64,000 nt of DNA from Amoebophrya sp. A120 (lineage: Eukaryota; Sar; Dinophyceae; Syndiniales; Amoebophryaceae), in NCBI GenBank assembly GCA_905178155.1, contig CAJINV010000022.1:527458-591457 (forward strand), given 5' to 3'. Below the pieces are notes generated by a model. The model saw only the letters and a program-made list of their open reading frames with translations, was not told where the DNA came from and made no database searches. How positions within the stretch are numbered: the stretch's first letter is position 1; the number at the start of each line of letters is the position of its first letter. Position numbers and translations under genes: made by a program. Positions 54,793-64,000 of this stretch are shown here, one piece after another.

Positions 54793-57004
54793 TACTTCTT
54801 TTGAAAAAAAACGCTTCTCGCGGAAGGTGGTGGACGAACCAAAACTCAGCGCTTTTTCAAGCGATACCGCAACGCGATCTAGTAAGGCGCGCTATAGCGA
54901 TTCCAGCCTTCCGCGCAGAAGTCGGTAATGCCATCGGGAATTGGCACCAGATGCGAACCGCGCTCGGAGAAGAAGTTGCGAAGGAGTTGAAACGCTCGTT
55001 TCTAGCAGAAGAAATGGACGACTTCATGGCGGAACTGCTGCGCGAGCAGCTGCACAAAATGCAAGTTCTGCAGCTGTCAGAAGGTAGTACCAGTTTAATC
55101 GGCTCTGGTGTAGTCGCTCAAGGGGCAGCTGGGACGCAAATTACCGTTCCCGCGGAAGTGTACTATGATTCTGCACGTGCACGTTACAGATTATTATACG
55201 ATATTACGGAAGAAAGCGGCCGTCGTCGCTGTCACACGACCACATCGCCGGAAGGTCAGAAGTATGAACTGCAAAAGTATCGTACTCGTATAAATGCATG
55301 ACAAATTCCCTCAGCATGAGAAATAAATTTTGTAATGCGGATTTACCTTGAGACAAAAATTTGTAATGCATGATTGCAATACGAGTACGATACTTTTTCA
55401 CAGGATAAGAAGATAGCCGAGTGGGTGGAAGAAAAGATCAAGCAGGCAAGAGAGAAAATAGCCGAGGCGAGAGCAGTATCAAATGCAAATCTGTCTGGGT
55501 CTGGAAGAACGAAGCAACTTGTCATGCTAAATCTGAATCATGTGGAAATCTGTGTTGCGTGATTGCCAAAAGCTGTCTACTTTTGACCTGATCGAGAGGC
55601 AGTTTCTCATGCAGGATAGGCATGAGAGAACTCTCACAGAATCTGTCATGCGATGTTCTACATACCAGACAGCATGGGTCATGGAAAATCTGCATGACAA
55701 GTCTACTGGCATTCTCCCAGACCCAGACACTTTTGCAGTTCATAAGCAGCAGGGGAAATTCAGAACCCTGCTGAAGTACTGGCTTTCCTGGCCGCCGGAG
55801 CGGGTCGTGCGACAAGTGCCGGCAGGACAAGCCTCGACAATCGGGCAGAGGAAGGAGGTGACGTAGAATTTCACCCTGAATCCGGAGCCCCCACCCCAGC
55901 AGCTTCTGATGTGCTGCTCTACGTGCCGCCGGTAGTTCTATCTGAGAGGCTCGCAGGGCTGCTAGAGCAATTTGCCCAAGCAGAGATCATGCGAGACGAT
56001 CGAGGCGTTCTACTGGGCGGAAGAAATTATGTGCTCCAATCAGCGGAAGAGTCCCTCCGCTTCGCGGAATACCTGTCTGGAACTGCACGGCCGCCAGAGG
56101 TGCAACGGGCCGGAGAAGTTGTTGACGCAAAGGCACGGAGGGACGGACAAGAACACCTGAATGAAGGTGGTATCAAACTAGAATTAAGGTGCCCGAGCCT
56201 GAGAATCTGATTAGGCATCAAAGCCGTGCTGCAAATCTATCTCTGCGGCAGTATGTATCAGCATCGTGATTGTTTTCGGCTTAGAATCTGAAACCACGTA
56301 GATTTGCGCACGATGAACGAGGTTGCAATCATTCCAAAAAACTACTGCATTCAATTTTCTCCAATGCATCAAAACTGTTCATTTTCTTGGGGAGTACGGC
56401 ACCTTTTTTCATTTCTATACCCTGGACCTCCTTCTACCGTTTCGCGCAAGTCAGCCTCCTACCCGGCCTCAGGCACCTCTTGAGCCTTCTCTTCTACTCT
56501 GGGACGAACAATGATCTCACGATGCTTGGGCATCAAAGAACATCAAGGGATGTAAAATTACGAGCAGAATTCGAAGCACAATGGGCACCACAACTATTGC
56601 GCATGATTTACACACTCGATAAGGGCGGTGGGAGGTTTCCGTGGACCAACATCGCACCGAAGAATAATCGTCATGCTCCTGCACGATCGAGCGGAATATT
56701 AACGGGGGCACGACAAGCAGGAGGTTATTCATCTAGCCAGAGAGGTGACCACACCTCGGGATCAGGATCTACTTCGTCGGGGTCATCTTGTTCGTCGTCC
56801 TCTGGCCGACCTGTACCCCGAGCTGCGGCGGATCATGGTTGTTCCGGAGGTGATCATGCAGAAGTGAGCCGCCCCGCCCCACACGCGGATGAACAAGACG
56901 CAAGCCACGCTTCAGGATCACGAAGCGAATTTTCACAAGGAAATCCAAACCACGAGCATCGCCCGAGGAACTACGAAGCGGTGTTTGTAGAGGAGGTTGA
57001 TTGA
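54793..57004 (+). CDS. Gene 8: second copy of module X (partly resolved)
   Basis: Coding runs from about 54800 to 55262, 55413-55476, 55750 to about 56170, and about 56390-57004. Homology to gene 6 is clear throughout: EVGNAIGNWHQMRTALGEE, FLAEEMDDFMAELL, VYYDSARARYRLL, SPEGQKIAEWVEEKI, NYVLQSAEESLRFAEYLSG (one repeat instead of two) and LRAEFEAQWAPQLLRM. The tail is Ser/Gly/His-rich. No ATG lies between the in-frame stop at 54789 and the conserved region, so the first exon is upstream or the module is spliced onto gene 7. The intron at about 56170-56390 has no recognised ends. Function unknown. Confidence 0.65.
55263..55407 (+). mobile_element. Introner, family A (gene 8)
   Basis: TATGAACTGCAAAAGTATCG...TTTTTCACAGGATA; TSD AGAAG perfect. 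Confidence 0.93.
55477..55744 (+). mobile_element. Introner, family B (gene 8)
   Basis: TATCAAATGCAAATCTGTCT...CTTTTGCAGTTCATA; TSD AGCAG perfect. Only 64 coding bases lie between it and the previous element. Confidence 0.93.
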
Positions 57005-57010
57005 AATTTG

Positions 57011-57379
57011 TGTTGATCGTGTGATCTTGACCTCCCGAACACACTCCTTCTTCTTCTTCTTACGGGAAACAAAACGCGTCCTTTCCTGATTGTGTTTGCT
57101 CAAAACCTTGAGCCAACGGCTCAAACGAAAATTGTTGTTGTACATGTTTCAGCATGAGAGATTCGCTCTCCACCCGGTTCCAGGGTCTATCTAATGTTCT
57201 CTCTCAAAGAAAGAAGAGTGCGAATAAACTTTTCCCCAAAAACGAATACGAAAGATATTGGAAAAACGATGGATGCGACTAGTCGTGAAAAAACAGATAC
57301 CGACTAGCGACGACCACGATAAGCGAAAAAACAAGCTCTTGACCGATGAGAGATAGGTGTGAACACATTGTGAACAACA
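57011..57379 (-). repeat. 3' LTR (minus-strand element)
   Basis: Begins TGTTG and ends CAACA; 369 bp. By eye no difference from the other LTR. Confidence 0.96.
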
Positions 57380-57390
57380 CCCCTCCTCAA
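57380..57390 (-). other. Polypurine tract
   Basis: On the minus strand TTGAGGAGGGG directly precedes the 3' LTR, the expected position for plus-strand priming. Confidence 0.75.
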
Positions 57391-57540
57391 ACTAGCCGAA
57401 GGACCTGCTTTTTGCAAATTTAAAGCTTGGAAAATGGCTGGTCGTGCTAGTTTGCTATTTAGTGGCGTTTTTCTTCTACTAACTCAACTATCTGTATGCT
57501 GACCTGTATGCATGCTATGACTTTTACTCGATTTTATGCG

Positions 57541-60500
57541 CTATGGATTAATCATACTGATGAGAAAGTTATGCACTTTGATCGGCAGTGACTTGGTAAG
57601 GATATCAGCATACTGGTATTTGGTTTGCACATGGACTACCTTTACTTCTTTTCGCTTGTGTAGGTCTTTGATGAAGTTGTAACGTATATCGATGTGCTTG
57701 GTTTTGCGCGTGCTATCACTTTGCTCTACTAGATCTATGCAGGACTTATTGTCCTCAAAAATTACTGTTGGGCATTTTTTAACATCAGGAATTTTTGCAC
57801 TTTCGGCTAGGCTGGAGATAAAATTCCGATAATACAAAATCTCGCGGCCGCACTCCGATATAGCGTAGTACTCGGCTTCGCAGCTGGAAAGTGATACAGA
57901 TTTTTGTGTGATCGATTGCCAAAAAACTAAATCACCACCATAGAAAACGAGGATGCCGGAAGTGGATCGGCGGTCTTCCGAATTGCCCCAATCGGCATCC
58001 GAAAAACCTATGATCTCTTCAGCATCGGGCGTGTGCGTGCACGCCTTTATTTCTAGCGGTTGCGCCCCACGAAAGGTCAACGCAAATTCCCGCGTGCCCT
58101 TCAGGTAGCGTATGAGCCGCGCGGCGGCGATGTGCTCGCGCTTCGTATTTTTGTCGCTGAATTTTCCTAGTTCTTTTACTGCGTAGCCGATATCATATCG
58201 CGAAGCTACTGCAAGATACATGCACATCCCGACTAATTTTCTATAATTGCTGCTGTTGACCTTGGTCGGTGCGTTTGTATCATCTTTGTCTATGTCAATG
58301 GATCTAAGATCGGTAGAAGGCGTGCGCACTGGCATGCAGTTTTGCATGTCAAACTCAGAAAGAATTTTGTCTATGAGTGTCTCCTGAGTTATTTTTATAG
58401 TGCCCTTCTTTTTGTTTTGATGAATATGCAGGCCGAGATACATGCGATGCGAAATTCCTTTTTCGTCAGTAGTAGGCTTAATCCGCTTGCAAGCGAAGTT
58501 TTGCAGTATCTCACTAACCTCAGCATCGATGGCATCCTGTCGGCCGAACAGAAGTAAATCATCTACATACAGGAGGAGATAAACCCCATTGCGGTCGAAG
58601 AGACACGGCTCGACTTTATTCTGTCGCCAACCATGCGAGGACAAAAAATCTCGAAAATACTCATACCACCTAAATCCGCTCTCCTTCAGCCCATAGAGGG
58701 CGCGCTGAAGCTTCCAAACTTCGCCCGGCTTCGTCCGCCACTGCGGCGGCGGCGAAACGTAAACCGGCTCGGTTAGTGGTGCATTGACATACGCATTGGA
58801 AATGTCGTATTGGTCTATGTCCCACTTTTTTCTGGCGGCTAGGGAGAGCAGGATTCTGAGCGTACTAAAACGCGCGACGGGCGAAAAGTAGGCATCTGCG
58901 CCATGCTGGCGGTTGCCAAGCACCACACATCTGCACTTAAATCTGCCATCCTCCTTGCGCGACAGGATAAGCCTGAGCGGCAAAATATCCTTCTTGGGTA
59001 TTTTTGCCCACTCAGGTTCCGGCAGAGGTATGGCGAAGTTTTTAGCTTCAAGCCCGTCCCGCTCTACTTGTATACACTTAGACCAATGGGTCGCGTTTGC
59101 ACTTTGTAGCGCCTGCCTAATGCAGATTTTATCAGCTAAAAAGCATAAGTCCTGTACACTTTGCATAGTGAATTCTACCTCAGGACATTCAACTTGCAGG
59201 TAGGCCAACAACTCCTCCGTAGTGCAGTCTTGCGTATCCTGATCTCGCGCTTGGTTCCGCAGCAGGTACGACTCGTCCTCGAAGGAGATATAGGACAGCG
59301 CGGCGCCCGCATTGTTGTGTCGCACCGTCTTTGGCGTCGGGATGGATAAGAACACGGCGTCGAGGGTCGTCTGTATCTCCGGTCGCGAGTGCTGTGCGGG
59401 CTTCGGCTGGCTACTGTTCTGGTCCCGGTCGCAGGAGCTGTTTATTGCTGCTGTATCAGAAGACGTCGCGACCGGTGCGCGTTTCCCTTCCTTGGGAAAA
59501 TGTCGATCACTGTTGCGCGTCCCCTCCTGAAGCTGTTCGTCGGTGGTAGTTACGAATTTGCGCGGGGCAGCTCCGGGAACGTATGTGCGGCACGCAATTT
59601 GCTCGGCGAAGGTTACTTTATTCCGGACACGGGAAACTGGTGCGATTGGCCGTCTCCCCGTGCTGTTCTTCCGCACAAAGTCTCGGACCCTTGGCAGGAC
59701 CTTGTCGAGCTTTTCGTCGTAAACTGCGACGTCGAGGGAATGATCGGCAAAACCTAGAAACCGCCCCGGGCTCCTTCGGTCCTCGAGCTTGCCCTGCGGC
59801 TTCGTGTTGTAAAATACTTCCTCGCCGAAGCGAAGAAGTTTGGCCGTGTCGAAGTCCTCGCCGTAGGCTTCCCGGTGGGAGTTGCTGCCGTGCAGGCATT
59901 TTCGCGGCATTATCGACAAGCAGAAAACGTAGTGCTTTATCGCATAGCACCACAACTTTTTCGGCAGTCCGGAGTCAGCGATGAGTGTTCTTGTGCCCGC
60001 GAGGGCCAGCTTGTTCAACACCTCCGCGCCGCCATTCATCGGCGATGAGTAGTAGGAGGTGAAGATCTGGACTATTCTATTAGCCCGGCACTCGGCCCGG
60101 AACCGCTCCGAAATAAATTCGCCACCGTTGTCCGACTTCAGCCGGCGCGGGGCGGTGTGCTTCGCGATCCAGAGTCGCAGGCCATTGACGCTGTCAGCCT
60201 TGCGGCGCAACGGCGCCACCTCCGGCAGCCGCGTCTTCTTGTCCGCTATGGTCATCGCGAATTTATGTCCGTGCATCGACTCCGGCAGAATTGGGCCGCA
60301 GAGGTCCGTGCTGATTTCGTCATTGAATGTCAGCCGGCCCTCGTACTGGTCATCCCGCGGCCCCGCCCGGTGTGGAGCCTTTGCTGCTCTGGAGATCGTA
60401 CAGCTCTGGCAGAACCCGCGGTAGGGAAGTATGTGTGCGCTGCGGCAGTGGTCTTCAAAGCTATATGTCAAGCATGAGTACTCCTCCTTACTAGTATTTT

Positions 60501-60960
60501 TGTGGAATATTACGTAAAAGAGACCGTTCGTAAATCTGTGTATAGCGATGCTCTTCCTCTCCTGGCCGGGAAGGAAGAGCTGCGCAAGGTCTGCGCTGAA
60601 AAGAAATCCTTTCGCCAGCAAAATGCTGACAGCGAGGATGTTAAAAGGTATGCAATCGTTGAAGATTGCCCTGCTGATATTGATCAACAAGTTGTTATTT
60701 GCAAGTGGCTTGGGTTTGCATATTGGCGCCTTGACTGGCTCGCCGAATATGCCCCGTACCGATGTAACTTGGTCCCTGTAAATCGTATCTACTAGTGTGC
60801 TGTCTTGGAGCATGTGTGACGTGGCCCCCGTGTCGAGTAGCCATATGGAAAAATTTGCATTGGATAATGTATCGACTGTTTCAACCATACTATAAATGTT
60901 GTCCATTCTAGAAAAAATTTTTGCTGTTTCGGGCGCAACCCGCATGAAGTTGTCTGACAT
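57541..60960 (-). CDS. Copia pol polyprotein
   Basis: 1139 aa. Aspartic protease motif LLDTGATSHM near residue 45. Integrase core with the segment RLKSDNGGEFISERF. Reverse transcriptase with QYDISNAYVNAPL, LYGLKESGFRWYEYF and the catalytic LLLYVDDLLLFG. RNase H with FSDADWGNSEDRRSTSG, then SSCEAEYYA and ADILTKSL at the end. All catalytic motifs are present and the frame is uninterrupted, so the element may still be active. It begins with ATG rather than by obvious frameshift from gag. Confidence 0.95.
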   Translation of the reverse strand: MSDNFMRVAPETAKIFSRMDNIYSMVETVDTLSNANFSIWLLDTGATSHMLQDSTLVDTIYRDQVTSVRGIFGEPVKAPICKPKPLANNNLLINISRAIFNDCIPFNILAVSILLAKGFLFSADLAQLFLPGQERKSIAIHRFTNGLFYVIFHKNTSKEEYSCLTYSFEDHCRSAHILPYRGFCQSCTISRAAKAPHRAGPRDDQYEGRLTFNDEISTDLCGPILPESMHGHKFAMTIADKKTRLPEVAPLRRKADSVNGLRLWIAKHTAPRRLKSDNGGEFISERFRAECRANRIVQIFTSYYSSPMNGGAEVLNKLALAGTRTLIADSGLPKKLWCYAIKHYVFCLSIMPRKCLHGSNSHREAYGEDFDTAKLLRFGEEVFYNTKPQGKLEDRRSPGRFLGFADHSLDVAVYDEKLDKVLPRVRDFVRKNSTGRRPIAPVSRVRNKVTFAEQIACRTYVPGAAPRKFVTTTDEQLQEGTRNSDRHFPKEGKRAPVATSSDTAAINSSCDRDQNSSQPKPAQHSRPEIQTTLDAVFLSIPTPKTVRHNNAGAALSYISFEDESYLLRNQARDQDTQDCTTEELLAYLQVECPEVEFTMQSVQDLCFLADKICIRQALQSANATHWSKCIQVERDGLEAKNFAIPLPEPEWAKIPKKDILPLRLILSRKEDGRFKCRCVVLGNRQHGADAYFSPVARFSTLRILLSLAARKKWDIDQYDISNAYVNAPLTEPVYVSPPPQWRTKPGEVWKLQRALYGLKESGFRWYEYFRDFLSSHGWRQNKVEPCLFDRNGVYLLLYVDDLLLFGRQDAIDAEVSEILQNFACKRIKPTTDEKGISHRMYLGLHIHQNKKKGTIKITQETLIDKILSEFDMQNCMPVRTPSTDLRSIDIDKDDTNAPTKVNSSNYRKLVGMCMYLAVASRYDIGYAVKELGKFSDKNTKREHIAAARLIRYLKGTREFALTFRGAQPLEIKACTHTPDAEEIIGFSDADWGNSEDRRSTSGILVFYGGDLVFWQSITQKSVSLSSCEAEYYAISECGREILYYRNFISSLAESAKIPDVKKCPTVIFEDNKSCIDLVEQSDSTRKTKHIDIRYNFIKDLHKRKEVKVVHVQTKYQYADILTKSLPIKVHNFLISMINP

Positions 60961-61442
60961 TTTTCACAAACTGGGACGCGAATGCCACTGAGATGAGAAG
61001 GCGTGGCCTCAACGGAAAATTAGCGCACTGCTATCCCCGAGGTCAGAGGGTCTGTGACTCACGATGTCACTCCCGCCTGCGCCCTGGCGATGTCAGTGTC
61101 GTCCGTACAGCAATATTTATACACGGAAGTAGAATTATGCACATGGGCGTGACGCCTTCTGCTATTTTGTAGCGACTTATCTTGCAGTTAATCTTTTTGC
61201 TTTTCAAAAAAAAATATTTGCTTTGTAATGCGGAAACTCAGATTTTCCGTGGTTTTTGTGACAAAATCCTTCAAAATTTGTTTTACACAAAGAGAAACCA
61301 ATAAAAAAATAGAAAAAAAAAATTGTACAGAAATGCGATTGCAACCAATGAAACGAGATTATACAAAACTTGAATTGTACATTGCGAACTGATATAAATG
61401 TGTTTGAAAGTAATTATTTGAAATTGACCACCGCCGCACTAT
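60961..61442 (-). other. gag-pol spacer
   Basis: 480 bp of AT-rich sequence with A runs between gag and pol. Copia elements usually encode one frame or overlap slightly, so pol must be expressed by splicing, internal initiation or a separate transcript. Confidence 0.6.
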
Positions 61443-62843
61443 TCACATTTCCACCTTCTCAGTGGAAGTGCCCCGCGACTGACTGTTGTTGCGGCTTGTG
61501 GATTGCTGGTTGCGTCTGATGGTTCCGCTGCCCCGGTTCTGGCTGGTGTTGCGACTGGTGGATCGGTCCTGTCGCACGAATTTGTTGTCGCGGAATCGCC
61601 CACGACTGCGATTGTCGTTGCCCCAGCTCCAGGAACCGTCGGCGTTCCAGTGCCACGGGCGACCGTACTCGTTGTTGTTGCCGAACTGCGGCTTGGTGTT
61701 GTTTTGGTAGTTGTTGCTCCCGGCCGTACGAAAACCGTTGCCGGTGAATCCGCGCTGCTGTGGGCGGAAGCCAACGAATGCGGTGGCGCCAGCAGCCGCT
61801 TTTCCGGCGACGTCGGAAATCCGGTCCGCGAGGATGACCCGGATCGCGGTCTGCACGTTATTGAGGCGGAAGTCGCCCGCGATTCGTGTCAACAGACCGG
61901 TGACCTGGTGCGGTTCCAACTCACCAAGCACCGCCTTGATGAGATTCAGACCGTGGATCTCGTCGACGGAAATTTTCTCGACCTTTTTCCGCAGACGCTG
62001 GTACGTCTGGAGGTCGGTCTGCAGGTGATCGGAGCGGACCGTAAAGTTGGTGAAGCGCAGCCAGATGGATAGTTTTTCACTATTGCGCCCAGGGTAGATC
62101 TCGCCGTTGAGCGCGCTCAGGTAGTCGTCGATGGATTTGATCTCCTTGTCGCGGATTGCGTCCTTCAACTCGACCACCTCGATGCTCTGCTTCAACTGGT
62201 AGATCAACGTCGAGAAGGGGAGACTACCGGCTACGACGCCGAAATACTCCCGCACGTCGGTTTCGTACGCGTCGATATCGACCTGATGGCACCGGATATC
62301 GTAATCGTCGATCTGGCTACTGTCCAACTTGAGTTTGGGCACGGAGAGCTTGGTCGGGTCGACTTGTTTCTGGTATCCGTACGAACTGTTTCCGCGACCA
62401 GCGGCCGCTGGGGTGTAAATTTCGTAGTGCTGGGTCCCCTGCTGTCCGTCGTCGGATTCTTCGGAATCTTCCTCAATTTGCTCCTGACTGCGGTTGGGTT
62501 TCAGTTTGAAGACGTCGATGTTCCCGGCGTTGTTTTCCAGGATCTCGAGCGCTTGCTTCTTGAGCTCCTTGAGATTTTCCTTCGACAAGTCGGACGCCCC
62601 TTCGGTAGCCCGGATCTTGTTCGCCACCCGCGCTACTAATTTGAGAAAATAGTAGTCTTCGCCCAATTTCAAGAATTGGCTGCGGTTCTGGTCGTTCACC
62701 GCAGTCGCGCCGGCCTGGCGCGCGAAGATCTGCCAAACCTGGTCGCTGCTACCGCAGATGTAGATGTAGCGAGCGCTGTTGATGGTTGCGATGCCTCCCG
62801 CTTTGTTTTGCGGATGTCTGCTGTTCTGGGCTGGTGGCGGCAT
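61443..62843 (-). CDS. Copia gag-like protein
   Basis: 466 aa. A helical middle region and an Asn/Arg/Gly/Ser-rich C-terminus with RGRFRD and NQNRG-like runs. The usual CCHC zinc knuckle is missing; RNA binding may rely on the basic Arg/Gly tail. Identity as gag rests mainly on its position between the 5' LTR and pol. Confidence 0.85.
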   Translation of the reverse strand: MPPPAQNSRHPQNKAGGIATINSARYIYICGSSDQVWQIFARQAGATAVNDQNRSQFLKLGEDYYFLKLVARVANKIRATEGASDLSKENLKELKKQALEILENNAGNIDVFKLKPNRSQEQIEEDSEESDDGQQGTQHYEIYTPAAAGRGNSSYGYQKQVDPTKLSVPKLKLDSSQIDDYDIRCHQVDIDAYETDVREYFGVVAGSLPFSTLIYQLKQSIEVVELKDAIRDKEIKSIDDYLSALNGEIYPGRNSEKLSIWLRFTNFTVRSDHLQTDLQTYQRLRKKVEKISVDEIHGLNLIKAVLGELEPHQVTGLLTRIAGDFRLNNVQTAIRVILADRISDVAGKAAAGATAFVGFRPQQRGFTGNGFRTAGSNNYQNNTKPQFGNNNEYGRPWHWNADGSWSWGNDNRSRGRFRDNKFVRQDRSTSRNTSQNRGSGTIRRNQQSTSRNNSQSRGTSTEKVEM

Positions 62844-62932
62844 CTTTATTGCATGTAGTAGTAGTGACTTCAGGATGATAATCGAATGTGTTTTTGGGGA
62901 TGGGGGTCTTTAGCAAGAGAGGCTCATAACTC

Positions 62933-63301
62933 TGTTGATCGTGTGATCTTGACCTCCCGAACACACTCCTTCTTCTTCTTCTTACGGGAAACAAAACGCG
63001 TCCTTTCCTGATTGTGTTTGCTCAAAACCTTGAGCCAACGGCTCAAACGAAAATTGTTGTTGTACATGTTTCAGCATGAGAGATTCGCTCTCCACCCGGT
63101 TCCAGGGTCTATCTAATGTTCTCTCTCAAAGAAAGAAGAGTGCGAATAAACTTTTCCCCAAAAACGAATACGAAAGATATTGGAAAAACGATGGATGCGA
63201 CTAGTCGTGAAAAAACAGATACCGACTAGCGACGACCACGATAAGCGAAAAAACAAGCTCTTGACCGATGAGAGATAGGTGTGAACACATTGTGAACAAC
63301 A
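62933..63301 (-). repeat. 5' LTR (minus-strand element)
   Basis: 369 bp, TGTTG...CAACA. The 89-bp leader to gag begins GAGTTATGAGCC on the minus strand, the likely primer-binding region. I could not match it to a specific tRNA. Confidence 0.96.
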
Positions 63302-64000
63302 ATTTGGACATGAAACGAGTTCGAGAGAATAGACTTGTATAAACTGAGTTCAACATAACTCGCCTGGCGTTGCAGGTGCTGCGACCATGCACGACGAAGT
63401 ACTTACAACTTTATTTGACGACGACACAATTATTCTGTATGATGGCGACACTTCTTTCAGAAAGCTGCCCATAGTACTTTTTTCTACCGAAGGAAGCGGA
63501 AACTAGTTTCTTCTGTTCATCCTTGGGGCTTCGTCACATACTGCATGTTCTACTTGGCAGCACGCATAGGCTCAGGCTGGACCGGGGCATTACGAAGCAC
63601 CTCCAGCGTGGGTGTGACCGTCTCCGTCATGATCATGACGAGCTTTACATATTACCCCATTTATTTTCCCGTACGGATGAAAAAACTTCTTTGCATGCAC
63701 ACCAGTATATCGTTTTCGTTCTTACATAAGAGGACCACGTAAGTCTAGCCTGACGCTTTTCAAAAACCCTTGAGTCAAGAAGAAGTGTGCACAACTTCTC
63801 CTCCGCCGGAGTCGAAGGAGTAGCGACTTCCAAGTGCTGCCACCGAGAAATGTACAATTACAGCGACCATACACATAGAAAAAGCATTCCCAACTTGCGC
63901 ACGATGCGACGTCCCATTTCGGATATCATTTTACTGACTTGAGGTCAAGGTATATAAAAGTGTTCCACGAATTTGATGGCAGCTGTTTTCTGCAGCAGCA
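63302..64000. other. Region right of the retrotransposon
   Basis: Begins with the TSD ATTTG and continues the sequence interrupted by the insertion. Two short overlapping frames (63523-63742) show no homology. Nothing else recognised. Confidence 0.4.

Larger units (their letters stand above)
57011..63301 (-). mobile_element. Intact Ty1/copia LTR retrotransposon
   Basis: 6291 bp, flanked by TSD ATTTG (57006-57010 / 63302-63306). The two 369-bp LTRs look identical. On the minus strand the order is LTR, gag, pol, polypurine tract, LTR, with both frames open. It inserted six bases behind the gene 8 stop codon. Pol order (protease, integrase, RT, RNase H) is Ty1/copia type. Confidence 0.96.

Noticed and set aside
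1-64000. tRNA, rRNA or spliced-leader genes
   Set aside because: Searched by eye for cloverleaf, rRNA core and SL-like sequence; none convincing.

Overview
Nuclear DNA of a eukaryote, most likely a dinoflagellate and plausibly a Syndiniales parasite such as Amoebophrya (inference). The main clue is the introns. At least 58 short elements with terminal inverted repeats (ends TAT...ATA) sit inside reading frames, each flanked by a 4-8 bp target-site duplication (TSD). Removing one element plus one TSD copy restores the frame every time. These are introner elements (IEs), and most of their boundaries are not GT-AG. From memory, the nearest published parallel is the non-canonical, inverted-repeat introns of Amoebophrya. 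Three ordinary GT-AG introns occur in the same genes. At least eleven IE families were recognised here, named A-K by their ends.

Layout. 1-3.1 kb: hairpins and a 133-bp palindromic satellite. 3.2-6.2 kb: gene 1, a secreted protein with 3 IEs. 6.6-8.5 kb: an inverted-repeat-bounded minisatellite. 9.8-18.05 kb: gene 2, a very basic Lys/Met/Ala-rich protein of 1036 aa interrupted by 23 IEs. 18.2-18.8 kb: a small possible gene 3. 22.1-57.0 kb: three diverged copies of one block, each starting with a membrane-anchored MPS1/TTK-like protein kinase that has a long Pro/Ser/Thr/Gly-rich region. The tails differ: gene 4 ends in a RING finger, gene 5 ends in a USP-type deubiquitinase, and gene 7 has neither. 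Genes 5 and 7 are each followed by a gene for an unrecognised module (genes 6 and 8). Block 1 carries only fossils of such a tail (pseudogene at 29.4-30.4 kb). 57.0-63.3 kb: an intact, very young Ty1/copia retrotransposon on the minus strand, inserted just behind the gene 8 stop codon.

How it fits together. Genes 4 and 5 couple a kinase, through a predicted transmembrane helix, to opposite ubiquitin activities (E3-type RING versus deubiquitinase). The paralogs share exon sequence but differ in which IEs they carry, so uninterrupted copies directly show where the introns are. All exon joins were made by eye; cDNA or protein evidence would be decisive.
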